From: Nocardia arthritidis
Lineage (GTDB): Bacteria > Actinomycetota > Actinomycetes > Mycobacteriales > Mycobacteriaceae
Assembly: GCF_011801145.1 (NCBI RefSeq)
Contig: NZ_CP046172.1
Coordinates: 3,720,001 to 3,784,000, forward strand
Length of the DNA stretch: 64,000 nt
Reading direction: 5' to 3'
The first letter of the stretch is position 1. Every line of letters starts with the position of its first letter. Below the pieces are notes generated by a model that saw only the letters and a program-made list of their open reading frames with translations, was not told the origin of the DNA and did not search any database. Position numbers and translations under genes: made by a program. Shown here piece after piece: positions 34,930-46,690 of this stretch.

Positions 34930-36744
34930 ATGATCGCACCGACCCCCGTTTCCACCCTGACCGCACCTGCCGAGCTCGATCCGCTCGGCCGCGTCCGCTG
35001 CCCCGAGGAACTACGCCGCCTGCCCGCGGACCTGCTGCCCGCGCTGGCCGATCGGATCCGCGAGTTGATCATCGACACCGTGCTCGGCGCCGGCGGCCAT
35101 CTCGGCCCGAACCTCGGCGTCGTCGAGCTCACCATCGCACTGCATCGCGTCTTCGAATCACCCAGGGAAACCATACTTTTCGATACCGGGCATCAGGCGT
35201 ACGCGCACAAGATCCTGACCGGGCGGAAAGACGGTTTCGTGCGCGGGCTGCGGCGGCCCGGCGGCCTGTCCGGCTATCCGAGCCGGAACGAATCCGCGCA
35301 CGACGTCATCGAGAACAGCCATGCGTCGGCCGCGCTCGGCTATGCCGATGGCATCGCGAAAGCCCGTGCGCTGCAGGGCTGCCGGGACCGGGCGGTGGTC
35401 GCCGTCGTCGGTGACGGCGCGCTCACCGGTGGTATGGCGTACGAGGCGTTGAACAATATCGGCGCCGCACCGCACCGGCCGGTGATCGTGGTGCTGAACG
35501 ACAACGGCCTTTCGTACTCGCCGACCGCGGGTGCCATCGCCGAACACCTGGCCCGGTTGCGCGAGGGCCGCGCCATGGGCCCGAATCTGTTCGAGCAGTT
35601 GGGTTTCGCCTATCTGGGTCCGGTGGACGGTCACGATATCGGCGCGCTGGAGTCCGCGCTGCGCCGGGCGAAAAGGCTGGGCGGCCCGGTGGTCGTGCAC
35701 GCCGTGACGGTCAAGGGTAAGGGCTATCCGCCCGCCGGCACCGACGCCGAGCGGATGCACAGCACCGGCCCTCGGGGCGGTGCGGCGGCGAAATCTGTTG
35801 CGTGGACCGATATTTTCGCCGAGGAGCTGGTTCGGATCGGCGCCGAACGCGCCGATGTCGTCGCCATCACCGCCGCCATGCCGGGGCCCACCGGCCTGGC
35901 CCGTTTCGCCGAGCGGTTCCCGCAGCGCTGCTACGACGTCGGCATCGCCGAACAGCACGCGATGGCCAGTGCGGCCGGATTGGCAACGGCCGGACTGCAT
36001 CCGGTGGTCGCGGTGTACTCCACCTTCCTCAATCGCGCCTTCGATCAACTGCTGCTGGATATCGCACTGCACCGGTTGCCGGTCACCCTGGTACTCGACC
36101 GGGCCGGGGTCACCGGGCCGGACGGCCCGAGTCATCACGGCATGTGGGATCTGAGCCTGTTCGCCACCGTGCCCGGTATCCGGGTCGCCGCGCCGCGCGA
36201 CGCCGCACGGCTGCGCGAGCTGGTCGGCGAGGCGGTCGCCGACTGGCGCGGCCCGACCGCCGTCCGCTTCCCGAAAGCCTCGGTGGGACACGATATTCCG
36301 GCGCTGGAACGCGACGGTGGACTGGACGTGCTGCACCGCGCCGACGGGCGGGACGTGCTGCTGGTAGCGATCGGCCCGCTGGCCGGTCCCTGCCTGGACG
36401 TCGCGGCGCGGCTGCGCGAGCTGGGCATCGCCGCCAGCGTGGTCGATCCCCGCTGGGTCCTGCCGATTTCGGAGCGGCTGGTCGCGGCGGCCGGATGCCA
36501 TCGGCTGGTCGTCGTCGCGGAGGACAACACCCGCGCGGGCGGCATCGGCGCCGCGCTCACCCGTGCGCTGGCCGAGGCGGGCCAGCGCGTCCCGGTGCGC
36601 GCGCTCGGGCTGCCGCACCGATTCTTGGAGCAGGGCAACAGATCCGAGCTGCTCGCCGCCGCCGGGTTGACCCCGGGCAGCATCCTGAGCGCGGTGTTGA
36701 GCGCGGGCGCGGGACGGCTCGGCACGTATCGGGAGGTGCGATAA
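34930..36744 (+). CDS. dxs: 1-deoxy-D-xylulose-5-phosphate synthase
   Basis: 604 residues. A thiamine-diphosphate enzyme, it condenses pyruvate and glyceraldehyde 3-phosphate, the first step of the MEP isoprenoid pathway. Motifs are [35 protein letters not shown], the cofactor-binding [20 protein letters not shown], and catalytic E341 in [13 protein letters not shown]. The ATG at 34930 is chosen because homology starts soon after ([20 protein letters not shown]). The ribosome site is weak; an AAAGGAG about 75 bp upstream has no start codon at a useful distance. It lies between two prenyl synthases and is probably a pathway-dedicated dxs copy. Confidence 0.93.
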   Translation: MIAPTPVSTLTAPAELDPLGRVRCPEELRRLPADLLPALADRIRELIIDTVLGAGGHLGPNLGVVELTIALHRVFESPRETILFDTGHQAYAHKILTGRKDGFVRGLRRPGGLSGYPSRNESAHDVIENSHASAALGYADGIAKARALQGCRDRAVVAVVGDGALTGGMAYEALNNIGAAPHRPVIVVLNDNGLSYSPTAGAIAEHLARLREGRAMGPNLFEQLGFAYLGPVDGHDIGALESALRRAKRLGGPVVVHAVTVKGKGYPPAGTDAERMHSTGPRGGAAAKSVAWTDIFAEELVRIGAERADVVAITAAMPGPTGLARFAERFPQRCYDVGIAEQHAMASAAGLATAGLHPVVAVYSTFLNRAFDQLLLDIALHRLPVTLVLDRAGVTGPDGPSHHGMWDLSLFATVPGIRVAAPRDAARLRELVGEAVADWRGPTAVRFPKASVGHDIPALERDGGLDVLHRADGRDVLLVAIGPLAGPCLDVAARLRELGIAASVVDPRWVLPISERLVAAAGCHRLVVVAEDNTRAGGIGAALTRALAEAGQRVPVRALGLPHRFLEQGNRSELLAAAGLTPGSILSAVLSAGAGRLGTYREVR

Positions 36745-36797
36745 CCGCTCCAGGAAGCCACGACCCTGACCGAAAACACCGAACCGGAGGCCGTATC

Positions 36798-37877
36798 ATG
36801 ACCGCAACCGTTGGTACGAACCCGCTGGACCGCACCGTGATTCGCGCGAGGGTGGACAATGCCCTCTACGAATTCCTGGAACGCAAGACGCGCGCGGGCA
36901 CGGCCAGCGGGCTGCCCGGCGATGTCACCGACGCGGTGCGCTCGTTCCTGTTCGCGGGCGGTAAGCGAATCCGCCCGCTGCTGTGCGCATTCGGCTGGCA
37001 CGCCGCGGGCGGCGGCGAGCTGCCGAACGAAATCATCAGGGCGGCGGCCGCATTGGAAATGTTCCACGCCGCCGTGCTGATCCACGACGACATCATCGAC
37101 AACAGCGACACCCGCCGCGACCAGCCGACGGTGCACCGGGCGGCGGCCGACCGCAACCGCACCGCGCGCGATGCCGCGGCCGCGGACCTGTTCGGCACCA
37201 GCGCCGCCATCCTCATCGGCGATTTCGCCCTCGTCTGGTCCGACGAATTGCTGCACACGGCAGGGCTTTCCGCGGAGCAACTGGCCGCGGCGGCGCCGGT
37301 GCTCGACGCGATGCGTTCGGAGGTCAACTACGGCCAGTACCTGGATCTGCTCACCACCGGGCACCCCACGGCCGACCTGGACCAGGCGCTGGAGATCATC
37401 CGGTACAAGACCGCCGCGTACACCGTGGAGCGGCCGCTGCAGCTCGGCGCGGTCCTGGCCGGGGCGGGATCCGATGTGTGCGAAGCTCTTTCGGCCTACG
37501 CCCGGCCGCTGGGGGAGGCGTTCCAGCTACAGGACGATCTGCTGGGCGTCTTCGGCGATCCGGCGCGAACCGGGAAGTCGATCGTCGACGACCTGCGCGA
37601 GGGCAAGCACACCGCCCTGCTCGCGCTCGCGCTGCGCAACGCGGACGCCGACCAGGCCGCACGGCTGCGCGGCCTGGTCGGCAATCGGCGGCTGGACGAG
37701 CGCGGCGCCGCCATCTGCCGCGAAATCCTCGCCGTCACCGCCCGCACCGAGGTCGAGCAGTTGATCAGGGAGCGTTGGCTGCGGGTGCAGCGGGCACTGG
37801 ACAAGGCGCCGTTCCCGGCCGCGGCGATCGCGGCGCTGCGGGCCACCGCCGACGCCATTGTCGCCAGGGCCTCGTGA
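36798..37877 (+). CDS. Polyprenyl diphosphate synthase 2
   Basis: 359 residues. The first aspartate-rich motif is DDIID (97-101); the second is QDDLLGVFGD with the following GKSIVDDLREGKHTALLALAL. GGKRIRPLL (54-62) and the segment RRDQPTVHRAAADRNRTARD fit long-type actinobacterial FPP/GGPP synthases. GGAGG is 7 bp before the ATG at 36798. It is only distantly similar to the first synthase, so the two probably make different chain lengths. Together with dxs it forms a precursor module behind geosmin synthase. Confidence 0.9.
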   Translation: MTATVGTNPLDRTVIRARVDNALYEFLERKTRAGTASGLPGDVTDAVRSFLFAGGKRIRPLLCAFGWHAAGGGELPNEIIRAAAALEMFHAAVLIHDDIIDNSDTRRDQPTVHRAAADRNRTARDAAAADLFGTSAAILIGDFALVWSDELLHTAGLSAEQLAAAAPVLDAMRSEVNYGQYLDLLTTGHPTADLDQALEIIRYKTAAYTVERPLQLGAVLAGAGSDVCEALSAYARPLGEAFQLQDDLLGVFGDPARTGKSIVDDLREGKHTALLALALRNADADQAARLRGLVGNRRLDERGAAICREILAVTARTEVEQLIRERWLRVQRALDKAPFPAAAIAALRATADAIVARAS

Positions 37878-37882
37878 AGGCA

Positions 37883-38641
37883 CTACCGCAGATTGCGGTC
37901 GAACAGGGCCAGCAGTTCGCGGTAGTGCCGTTCGGCGGATTCGGCGTCGTATGCGGAGGTATCGGCCTGGGTGTAGCCGTGGTGGGCGCCCTCGTAGACC
38001 TCGGTGCGGTAGCGGACGCCCGCGGCGTCGAGTGCCTTGTCGAACTGGGCGATGTGCTCCGGGGTCATGTGGTGGTCCTCGCCCGCGTGCGCGAGATACA
38101 GCTCCGCCGTGATATTTCCGACGATCAGGTGCGGGCTGTCCGGGGTGTCGGTGACGAATGGTCCGCCATGGAATCCGGCCACCGCCCCGACCCGATCGGG
38201 GAACATGGCCGCGGTGAGTACCGCCAGCCGCGCACCCATGCAATAGCCGGTGACGCCGACCTTACCCGGGGTGACCAGCGGCGACTCCGCCAGCCACGTG
38301 AGGTAGGCGCCGACGTCGGCACGCAGGACCTCCGGTGTCAGCTCGACGATCATGGGGATGATCTGCTGGAAGAGCTCCGGCCGCTGCGCCGGGTCGATGA
38401 AGTCCGGCAACTCGATCACCGGCGCACGCCCGTGCCGGTAAAAGGCGTTCGGCAGCAGAACGGTGTAGCCGTGGGCGGCAATGCGATCGGCCAGCGATCG
38501 CAGGGCGGGCCGTAATCCGAAACCGTCCTGAATCACGAGCACTCCCGGATGGGCGGCGCCATCGTCGGGGTGTACAACATATGCGTCGGCGACGCCATCG
38601 CGTGTCTGAATGTCGACGGACATACCATGCAGTGCGGTCAT
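37883..38641 (-). CDS. Dienelactone-hydrolase-family protein
   Basis: 252 residues of the alpha/beta hydrolase fold. The nucleophile elbow is GYCMGARLA, with cysteine rather than serine, as in dienelactone hydrolases. The acid is probably in HAGEDHHM and the histidine in YEGAHHGYTQ. VLVIQDGFGLRPALRSLADRIAAHGYTVLLPNAFYRHG is typical of COG0412. The ATG at 38641 has AGAAGGA upstream; the longer frame to 38785 has no such site. It is convergent with the prenyl synthase. The substrate is unknown. Confidence 0.87.
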   Translation of the reverse strand: MTALHGMSVDIQTRDGVADAYVVHPDDGAAHPGVLVIQDGFGLRPALRSLADRIAAHGYTVLLPNAFYRHGRAPVIELPDFIDPAQRPELFQQIIPMIVELTPEVLRADVGAYLTWLAESPLVTPGKVGVTGYCMGARLAVLTAAMFPDRVGAVAGFHGGPFVTDTPDSPHLIVGNITAELYLAHAGEDHHMTPEHIAQFDKALDAAGVRYRTEVYEGAHHGYTQADTSAYDAESAERHYRELLALFDRNLR

Positions 38642-38916
38642 AGTTGAATCCTTCTGTCGTGTCGACCTTTTCGGAATGCTCGATTCGGAATCGGCCAACT
38701 CGATCACACTACCGGTCGCCGGAACGGCCGCGACCGCCCGCGCGGGCCGAGCCCACCTCCCGCGCGAACAGACCGTCGGCCGCATTCATCGGCGCACGCC
38801 ACGCCCAGCGGCGTCCAGGTGAGCCCGACGCAGGCCCGTTACGGAATCCCGCTTTCGGCAACAGAATTCGGCGATGTCGTCCGCGCTGTCGATGCTGCCG
38901 TCCGGAGGTGGTCCGA

Positions 38917-40161
38917 ATGGACGTGACAGTAAGTACGACAACCAGCTCGGCAGACGCATCCCGGGGCGGCGGCCTGCCCGCCGGTGTATATCTGCTCGGG
39001 TTCAGCCTGTTCGCCATGGGCAGCGCGGAGTTCCTGTTGGCGGGCGTGCTGCCCGCGGTCGCCGTCGATCTCGATGTCACGCTCGCCGCGGCCGGGATGT
39101 TGATCACCGCGTTCGCGCTGGGCGTTGTCGTCGGTGGGCCGATCTTCGCCGTGCTGAGCCTGCGTTGGCCGCGCCGAACCACCCTGGTTCTGACGCAGGT
39201 GGTCTTCGCGGCCGGCGTCGCCGTCGGATTGCTCGGCGGCTATCCGCTTCTCCTGGTCACCAGGGTCGTCTGCGGTCTCGCATACGCCGGATTCTTCGCT
39301 GTCGCTTCGGTGACCGCGATCAGCCTGGTCACTCCCGACCGCAATGCGCGCGCGTCCGGAGTCGTGGTGAGCGGGCTCAGCGTCGCGATGGTCGCGGGCG
39401 GTCCGGCCGGAACACTGCTCAGCCACTTCACCCAGTGGCGCGGCGGATTCTGGGCCATCGTAGTTCTCACACTTATCGGTGCCATCGGATGTGTTGTCGG
39501 ATTGCCCGCCGGTGCGCCGACGGAAGATCCCGGGACGAGCCTGTCGCGGGAACTCGCCACGATGCGGAAACCGGCGCTGTGGGTCGTATTCGCGATCACC
39601 ATCCTGACCACGGCGTCGTACATGATCTCGTTCAACTACCTGGCGGCAATGCTCGACGACATCACCGCGATCCCCGAGGTCTGGATTCCGGCGATACTCG
39701 CGCTGTTCGGGCTGGGCGCATTCGTCGGACTATCCATCGGTGGGCGGATTTCTGATCGGCGGCCGCACCTCGCGCTGAACATCGGCGCGGTCGGCATCAT
39801 CGCGCTGTCGGTGGTACTGGTGGTGGCGATCGAACAGATCTGGGTTGTCGCGCCCGCCGTACTTCTCATAGGGGTAGCCGCCTTCGTGCTCAACCCGGCT
39901 CTCTACGGCCGGGTATTCGCCATCGCGGCCGACGCCCCGACCGTCGCGGGCGCCGCCAACGTATCGTCCTTCCAATTGGGCATCAGTCTCACGCCGGTGC
40001 TCGCGGCCGCGGCCTTCACCGGAGGCGCCGCCCTGACGTCGGTCTACTGGATCGGCATCGTGCTGGCCGTGCTCGCCGTTCCGCTCGTGCTGCTCGACCG
40101 CGCCCGTTCGGCGCGGACAACCCGGCCCGTCGCGTCGTCGGATGAGCCCGCCGTCAGCTGA
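38917..40161 (+). CDS. MFS transporter (DHA1, 12-TM type)
   Basis: 414 residues with about 12 hydrophobic segments. The N-terminus GVYLLGFSLFAMGSAEFLLAGVLPAVAVDLDVTLAAAGMLITAFALGVVVGGP is typical of the DHA1 efflux family (AraJ/chloramphenicol-exporter-like), which exports drugs or sugars by proton antiport. The ATG at 38917 follows GGAGGTGG, whereas the longer open frame to 38644 overlaps the divergent hydrolase promoter. No regulator gene is adjacent; substrate is unknown. Confidence 0.88.
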   Translation: MDVTVSTTTSSADASRGGGLPAGVYLLGFSLFAMGSAEFLLAGVLPAVAVDLDVTLAAAGMLITAFALGVVVGGPIFAVLSLRWPRRTTLVLTQVVFAAGVAVGLLGGYPLLLVTRVVCGLAYAGFFAVASVTAISLVTPDRNARASGVVVSGLSVAMVAGGPAGTLLSHFTQWRGGFWAIVVLTLIGAIGCVVGLPAGAPTEDPGTSLSRELATMRKPALWVVFAITILTTASYMISFNYLAAMLDDITAIPEVWIPAILALFGLGAFVGLSIGGRISDRRPHLALNIGAVGIIALSVVLVVAIEQIWVVAPAVLLIGVAAFVLNPALYGRVFAIAADAPTVAGAANVSSFQLGISLTPVLAAAAFTGGAALTSVYWIGIVLAVLAVPLVLLDRARSARTTRPVASSDEPAVS

Positions 40162-40306
40162 ACGGGTACTGCCCGCCCCCGCCGTGACCCGGACTGTTCT
40201 GGGTGCCGACGTTGATAATGTCCTGAATGAGTCCGACGATCGCGTGCCCGATGTTCAACACGTCGTTGCCGAGGGTGGCAAATTCGCCCGCGATGAGGTT
40301 CAGCAT
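40154..40306 (-). CDS. 50-residue amphipathic heptad peptide
   Basis: A tiny protein from the ATG at 40306, preceded by AAGGA. Residues 1-34 carry an unbroken 3-4 hydrophobic heptad (L2, I5, F9, L12, V16, I19, I23, L26, I30, V33) with extra hydrophobics at 4, 17, 24, 27 and 31. They are followed by a Gly-rich tail (SPGHGGGGQYPFS). There is no signal peptide or cysteine. It could form an amphipathic membrane helix or a coiled-coil oligomer, reminiscent of the tiny PorA/PorH-type channel peptides of mycolic-acid bacteria or of modulin-like peptides. That comparison is inference only. Its 3' end overlaps the MFS gene by 8 bp. Confidence 0.6.
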   Translation of the reverse strand: MLNLIAGEFATLGNDVLNIGHAIVGLIQDIINVGTQNSPGHGGGGQYPFS

Positions 40307-40447
40307 GGCATCCGTCCTTGGTCCCGCCCCGATCCCTGTCCCTCCAGGGTCGCACATCCGCCCCCCGCCCACCCCCGGAATGTTCTTGATGGACAGTGAC
40401 TTTCGTGCTTTTCAGTAGGCCGTCAGGCGGGCGACCCACCCCCGGTT

Positions 40448-40479
40448 GTGAATGGGCTTGCATCGTCATGCATAATCAT
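40448..40479 (+). promoter_or_regulatory. argG promoter with overlapping ArgR operator
   Basis: The arrangement is the same as before argC: GTGAAT (40448-40453), 17-bp spacer, CATAAT (40471-40476), with 29 of 32 bases identical to 11928-11959. It includes the dyad TGCAT-CGTC-ATGCA. Unlike argC, about 100 nt of leader separate the expected start point from the argG ATG. Confidence 0.75.
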
Positions 40480-40582
40480 TTGCAGGCCGTGCGGGCCGCC
40501 GCGGCGCTCGAATGACGGGGACGCCGGACCGCGCCCCGCCCGCACCCACCACAGACCTACTGGCACGAAGGAGCACAAAGAC

Positions 40583-41785
40583 ATGTCCGACCGCGTCGTA
40601 CTCGCCTACTCGGGTGGGCTGGACACCTCCGTCGCGATCAGCTGGATCGGTAAGGAAACCGGCGCCGAGGTGGTGGCCGTCGCCATCGATCTCGGCCAGG
40701 GCGGCGAGGATATGAACGTCGTGCGCCAGCGCGCCATCGACTGCGGCGCCGTCGAGGCCGTCGTCGTCGACGCCCGCGACGAATTCGCCAACGAGTACTG
40801 CCTGCCCACCATCCAGGCCAACGCCCTGTACATGGGCCAGTACCCGCTGGTCTCCGCGATCAGCCGCCCGCTCATCGTCAAGCACCTGGTGGAGGCCGCC
40901 AAATTCCACGGCGCCGGCACAGTCGCGCACGGCTGCACCGGCAAGGGCAACGACCAGGTCCGCTTCGAGGTCGGCATCGGCGCGCTCGCCCCCGACCTGA
41001 ACGTGATCGCCCCGGTCCGCGACTACGCCTGGACCAGGGAGAAGGCCATCGCGTTCGCCGAGGAGAACGCGCTGCCGATCAACGTCACCAAGAAGTCGCC
41101 GTTCTCCATCGACCAGAACGTCTGGGGCCGCGCGGTGGAAACCGGCTTCCTGGAAGACCTCTGGAACGCCCCGACCAAGGACGTCTACGACTACACCACC
41201 GACCCGACGGTCAACTTCGAGGCGCCCGACGAGCTGATCGTCACCTTCGACAAGGGCGTCCCGGTCGCCATCGACGGCCGCCAGGTCACCGTGCTCGAGG
41301 CCATCGTCGAGCTGAACCGGCGCGCGGGCCGTCAGGGCGTCGGCCGGCTGGATATGGTCGAGGACCGGCTCGTCGGCATCAAGAGCCGCGAGATCTACGA
41401 GGCGCCCGGCGCCATCGCGCTGATCGCCGCGCACCAGAACCTGGAGAACGTCACCCTCGAGCGCGAGCTGGGCCGGTACAAGCGGCAGGTCGAGCAGCGC
41501 TGGGGCGAGCTGGCCTACGACGGCCTGTGGTTCTCCCCGCTCAAGCGGGCGCTCGACGCGTTCGTCGCCGAGACCCAGCAGCACGTCTCCGGCGATATCC
41601 GGATGGTGCTGCACGGCGGCAATGTCGTGGTCAACGGCCGGCGCTCGGAGCAGTCCCTCTACGACTTCAACCTGGCCACCTACGATGAGGGCGATTCCTT
41701 CGACCAGTCGCTGGCCAAGGGGTTCGTGCAGATCCACGGCCTGTCGTCGAAGGTGGCGGCCCGCCGCGACCTGAACCAGAAGTAG
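40583..41785 (+). CDS. argG: Argininosuccinate synthase
   Basis: 400 residues. It ligates citrulline and aspartate with ATP. The PP-loop [14 protein letters not shown] is at the N-terminus, and [34 protein letters not shown] and RFYKSR-like segments follow in order. The ATG at 40583 has AAGGAG nine bases upstream, and the open frame extending to 40448 is the leader. It has its own copy of the argC-type promoter-operator and lies 22.8 kb from argR, although these genes are adjacent in mycobacteria. Confidence 0.96.
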   Translation: MSDRVVLAYSGGLDTSVAISWIGKETGAEVVAVAIDLGQGGEDMNVVRQRAIDCGAVEAVVVDARDEFANEYCLPTIQANALYMGQYPLVSAISRPLIVKHLVEAAKFHGAGTVAHGCTGKGNDQVRFEVGIGALAPDLNVIAPVRDYAWTREKAIAFAEENALPINVTKKSPFSIDQNVWGRAVETGFLEDLWNAPTKDVYDYTTDPTVNFEAPDELIVTFDKGVPVAIDGRQVTVLEAIVELNRRAGRQGVGRLDMVEDRLVGIKSREIYEAPGAIALIAAHQNLENVTLERELGRYKRQVEQRWGELAYDGLWFSPLKRALDAFVAETQQHVSGDIRMVLHGGNVVVNGRRSEQSLYDFNLATYDEGDSFDQSLAKGFVQIHGLSSKVAARRDLNQK

Positions 41786-41849
41786 TACGCGAGCGGTGCT
41801 CTGGACGTAGCGTCGGATCGGATCGGCGGATAGAAGGAGCGGCAGCGCT

Positions 41850-42749
41850 ATGCGGACGGATGACGACAGCTGGGACATCACGACGAGCGTCGGCGCGACC
41901 GCGCTCGGTGTCGCGGCCATGCGGGCGGCCGAATCCAGCCGCCCCGACGCGCTGTTCCACGACCCGTACGCCGCGGAACTGGTCGCCGCGACCGGTGCGC
42001 CCGCGTGGCAGCGGATCGGCGCGGCGGTGCGGTCCCGGGTAGACGCGGCCACCGCCGAGTCCTATCGCCCGATCGGTTCGTTCATGGTCGCGCGGACGCT
42101 GTACTTCGACGAGTACTTCACCGCGGCGAGCGCGGCGGGCATCCGGCAGGTCGTCATCCTGGCGGCCGGGCTGGACGCCCGCGCGTACCGGCTCGACTGG
42201 CCAACGGGCACAACGGTATTCGAGCTGGATCAGCCGAAGGTGCTGGAGTTCAAGGCGGCCGCGCTCGCCGCGCACCGCCCGCGTGCCGACCGCCGCGAGG
42301 TCGCCGTCGACCTGCGTCAGGACTGGCCGAAGGCATTGCGGGACAAGGGTTTCGACCCGGGACGACCGACGGCGTGGCTGGCCGAGGGACTGCTGCGCTA
42401 CCTGCCCGCCGACGCGCAGGACCGGCTGTTCGAGAACATCGTCGCGCTGAGCGCGCCCGGCAGCCGGGTCGCGGTCAATATCGCGCACGACCGTCCGCGA
42501 CCGACCGAGGACCAGCGGCAGCGGCGGGCCCGGCTGAAGGAACAACTCGGTATCGAGGTCGATTTCGACACGCTGTGGTACCCGAGCGACGGCCGCTCCG
42601 ATCCGCGGGAGTGGTTCGCCGGGCACGGCTGGACCATCTCATCCGGCGACCCGGTGACGCTGCTCACCGAGCGCGGCCGCGAGGTGCCCGATACGGCGCG
42701 GGCCGAACTGGGGCACCACAATCTGATCACCGCCGAACTTCCGGCCTGA
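41850..42749 (+). CDS. SAM-dependent methyltransferase, leucine carboxyl methyltransferase-like
   Basis: 299 residues. TSVGATALGVAAMRAAESSRPDALFHDPYAAELV at the N-terminus, VVILAAGLDARAYRLDWPTGTTVFELDQPKVLEFK and AWLAEGLLRYLP are hallmarks of the large TIGR00027/LCMT-like family expanded in mycobacteria and Nocardia. Members probably O-methylate small molecules or carboxylates; few have known substrates. AGAAGGAG precedes the ATG. It sits between argG and argH on the same strand (64 bp after, 15 bp before), so it is probably cotranscribed, with no evident role in arginine synthesis. Confidence 0.9.
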   Translation: MRTDDDSWDITTSVGATALGVAAMRAAESSRPDALFHDPYAAELVAATGAPAWQRIGAAVRSRVDAATAESYRPIGSFMVARTLYFDEYFTAASAAGIRQVVILAAGLDARAYRLDWPTGTTVFELDQPKVLEFKAAALAAHRPRADRREVAVDLRQDWPKALRDKGFDPGRPTAWLAEGLLRYLPADAQDRLFENIVALSAPGSRVAVNIAHDRPRPTEDQRQRRARLKEQLGIEVDFDTLWYPSDGRSDPREWFAGHGWTISSGDPVTLLTERGREVPDTARAELGHHNLITAELPA

Positions 42750-44846
<2,097 letters not shown>

Positions 44847-44911
44847 ACGTCCTCTAGATCATTCTGCCGCAACCGCGTTGATGGCCGCCGACGCCGCCGG
44901 GAGCCGGAGAG

Positions 44912-45586
44912 TCACGGGTGGCCGAGTAGTTCGGCCACCCGGAGCAGGCCGATGCCACGGCCGTATGCGACATCCGGATCCCGCAGTCGGCCCGAGTAAT
45001 AGGCGAGTAGCTGATTGCCCGCCACCGACCATTCGGGAACGGCTCGAGCGACGTGGGCGTCGATCAGCGGTTTGCTCACCAGCCAACCGGAGTATTGCGG
45101 ATCCGCGGCAAGGATGCGGAAGTCCTTGTCGAACACCGGATTTCCGGTCGCGGTCGGCTTCTCGCCGAATACGGCCCGGCCGAGCAGGGACAGTGCGCCG
45201 CGGGTGCGTACCTCGATGTGCGGATGCGATTGATCGAGGTGGACGACAGTCGCCACGTAGTAGGTGGTGTGGGTGCGCGTCCTGCTGCGGCCGTGGCTGT
45301 CGGTGCCGGTCTTCTCCGTCAGATACCAGTATTCGGCGATCGTCATCCAACGACCGTTGACCTGGCCGGACATGATCGCGCCGATGCCGCGCCTACGCGT
45401 GCCGGGCATCCGGGTGATCCACTCGGCGCCGCCGGATTCCGCGAAACTCCACCCGCGTGCGGTTGCCCACTGCCGCAGCGCTTCCAAGCGTTTGTACTCG
45501 GCGTGGCTCCGCAGCGGGATCGCCACGAGCCCCAGTATGAGCACCGCGACGACCGCGAGACCCACCGCACCGACGATCAACTCCAT
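44912..45586 (-). CDS. Membrane-anchored hypothetical protein B (paralogue of A)
   Basis: 224 residues from the ATG at 45586, which has a GAGGGGGG ribosome site. The N-terminal helix is GAVGLAVVAVLILGLVAIPL. The soluble part ends in ATGNPVFDKDFRILAADPQYSGWLVSKPLIDAHVARAVPEWSVAGNQLLAYYSGRLRDP, clearly alignable with the downstream gene, while the middle differs. A Trp-rich segment (RQWATARGWSFAESGGAEWITRMPG) matches ERWAAETGWRYAPRSDAEWVARLP in the paralogue. Function is unknown. Confidence 0.75.
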   Translation of the reverse strand: MELIVGAVGLAVVAVLILGLVAIPLRSHAEYKRLEALRQWATARGWSFAESGGAEWITRMPGTRRRGIGAIMSGQVNGRWMTIAEYWYLTEKTGTDSHGRSRTRTHTTYYVATVVHLDQSHPHIEVRTRGALSLLGRAVFGEKPTATGNPVFDKDFRILAADPQYSGWLVSKPLIDAHVARAVPEWSVAGNQLLAYYSGRLRDPDVAYGRGIGLLRVAELLGHP

Positions 45587-45706
45587 CGAACACCCCCCTC
45601 GTTCGGCGCCCCCGCGCGCCGGTCCGCCATCATTGTGCGTGACCTTGCCCACCTCGGCCACACCGCGGTGCCCATCGAACGCCCGCACGCTGACTACGCT
45701 GCGGCA

Positions 45707-46030
45707 ATGACCTTGCTACTGCTGGCGCTGGCCATTGCCTCCGAGGTGACCGCGACCGTATCGCTGAAACTCTCCGACGGCTTCAGCAAGCTCGCGCCAT
45801 CGGTGATCGTCGTCGTCGGCTACTGCGCCGCCTTCTTCTTCCTCTCGCAGGCACTGAAACGCGGCATGCCGATCGGCGTCGCCTACGGCATCTGGTCCGC
45901 GGTCGGCGTCGCCGCGATCGCCGTCATCGGCGTGCTGTTCCTGGAGGAGCGCCTGAGCCTGGTCCAGGTCGGCGGCATCGGTCTGGTGATCGTGGGTGTG
46001 CTGGCACTCGAGTTGGGCGGGGCACGCTGA
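45707..46030 (+). CDS. Small multidrug resistance (SMR) family transporter
   Basis: 107 residues with four hydrophobic helices, the canonical SMR size. The essential membrane glutamate is E13 in LALAIASEVTATVSLKLSDGF (E14 in EmrE). The LKRGMPIGVAYGIWSAVGVAAIAVIG segment is also conserved. It exports cationic compounds by proton antiport as a dimer. The ATG at 45707 is fixed by the position of E13. It is divergent from the paralogous membrane proteins. A single subunit gene suggests the homodimeric type. Confidence 0.9.
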   Translation: MTLLLLALAIASEVTATVSLKLSDGFSKLAPSVIVVVGYCAAFFFLSQALKRGMPIGVAYGIWSAVGVAAIAVIGVLFLEERLSLVQVGGIGLVIVGVLALELGGAR

Positions 46031-46057
46031 TCGAAGTCGGCGTGCCCCGCTCCCGAT

Positions 46058-46690
46058 TCAGAGCAATACGGCGGTGTCCAGATCGAACTTGAAGGGCTCG
46101 GGTAGTGACAAAGGTGCCCCGAACTTGGCGCTCAACTTCTCGATGTAGTCGCCCTCACGAGGTTCCCAAAAGATCGTCACCTCGGCTTTGTGCCGGTCAA
46201 CCAATAGATACGTCGGAATTGACGCGTCGGCGAACGCGTACCGCTTCTCGTATCGGTCTATATCCGCATCGCGTTCACGACCGGAGGTGATCTCCACGAC
46301 CATGGACACCTCCGCCGGATCGGACCAAGGTGGTTGATCGCGGAAGTAGCCACGCGGCGCGACCGCGCCATCGACCCGGGCCCGCCCCTCTCGATAAGCC
46401 GGGATAAGTAGCCCGCGCTCTGGTAATAATCGCAGTTCAGGGCAGTTGTTTCGGATCTGCTCGCCGATATCGGCGATGAATTCATCGTGCTCACCGTCCG
46501 GGACAGGTGCCACGTAGATCCTCCCATTGATGAGCTCGAGGTTTACTTCATCCGACGACGCACGTTCCAGCCGCTCGAAATCGGCGACGCTCACCTCGAA
46601 GTCCATCGGGCTCATACTCCCAGCGTAACTGGGTGTGGTAGGCGATGTCGCGCGCTGGATCGGCAGGTGTCGTGGCGGCAGCACGGTCAT
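46058..46690 (-). CDS. Uma2-family (PD-(D/E)XK nuclease-like) protein
   Basis: 210 residues. Core features are LELINGRIYVAPVPDGEHDEFIADIGEQIRNN, RVDGAVAPRGY, PAEVSMVVEITSGRERDADIDRYEKRYAFADASIPTYLLVDR with the acidic/EIxS catalytic pattern, and a final beta strand. These are typical of the Uma2/DUF820 restriction-endonuclease-like family, usually found as stand-alone genes of unknown role. AGAGGAC supports the ATG at 46690; a later ATG at 46615 would drop 25 mostly unstructured residues. Confidence 0.85.
   Translation of the reverse strand: MTVLPPRHLPIQRATSPTTPSYAGSMSPMDFEVSVADFERLERASSDEVNLELINGRIYVAPVPDGEHDEFIADIGEQIRNNCPELRLLPERGLLIPAYREGRARVDGAVAPRGYFRDQPPWSDPAEVSMVVEITSGRERDADIDRYEKRYAFADASIPTYLLVDRHKAEVTIFWEPREGDYIEKLSAKFGAPLSLPEPFKFDLDTAVLL

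Noticed and set aside
40469..40516. 15-codon leader frame ([15 protein letters not shown]) before argG, suggestive of attenuation
   Set aside because: Its ATG lies inside the promoter-operator, upstream of the expected transcription start, and it contains only one Arg codon.
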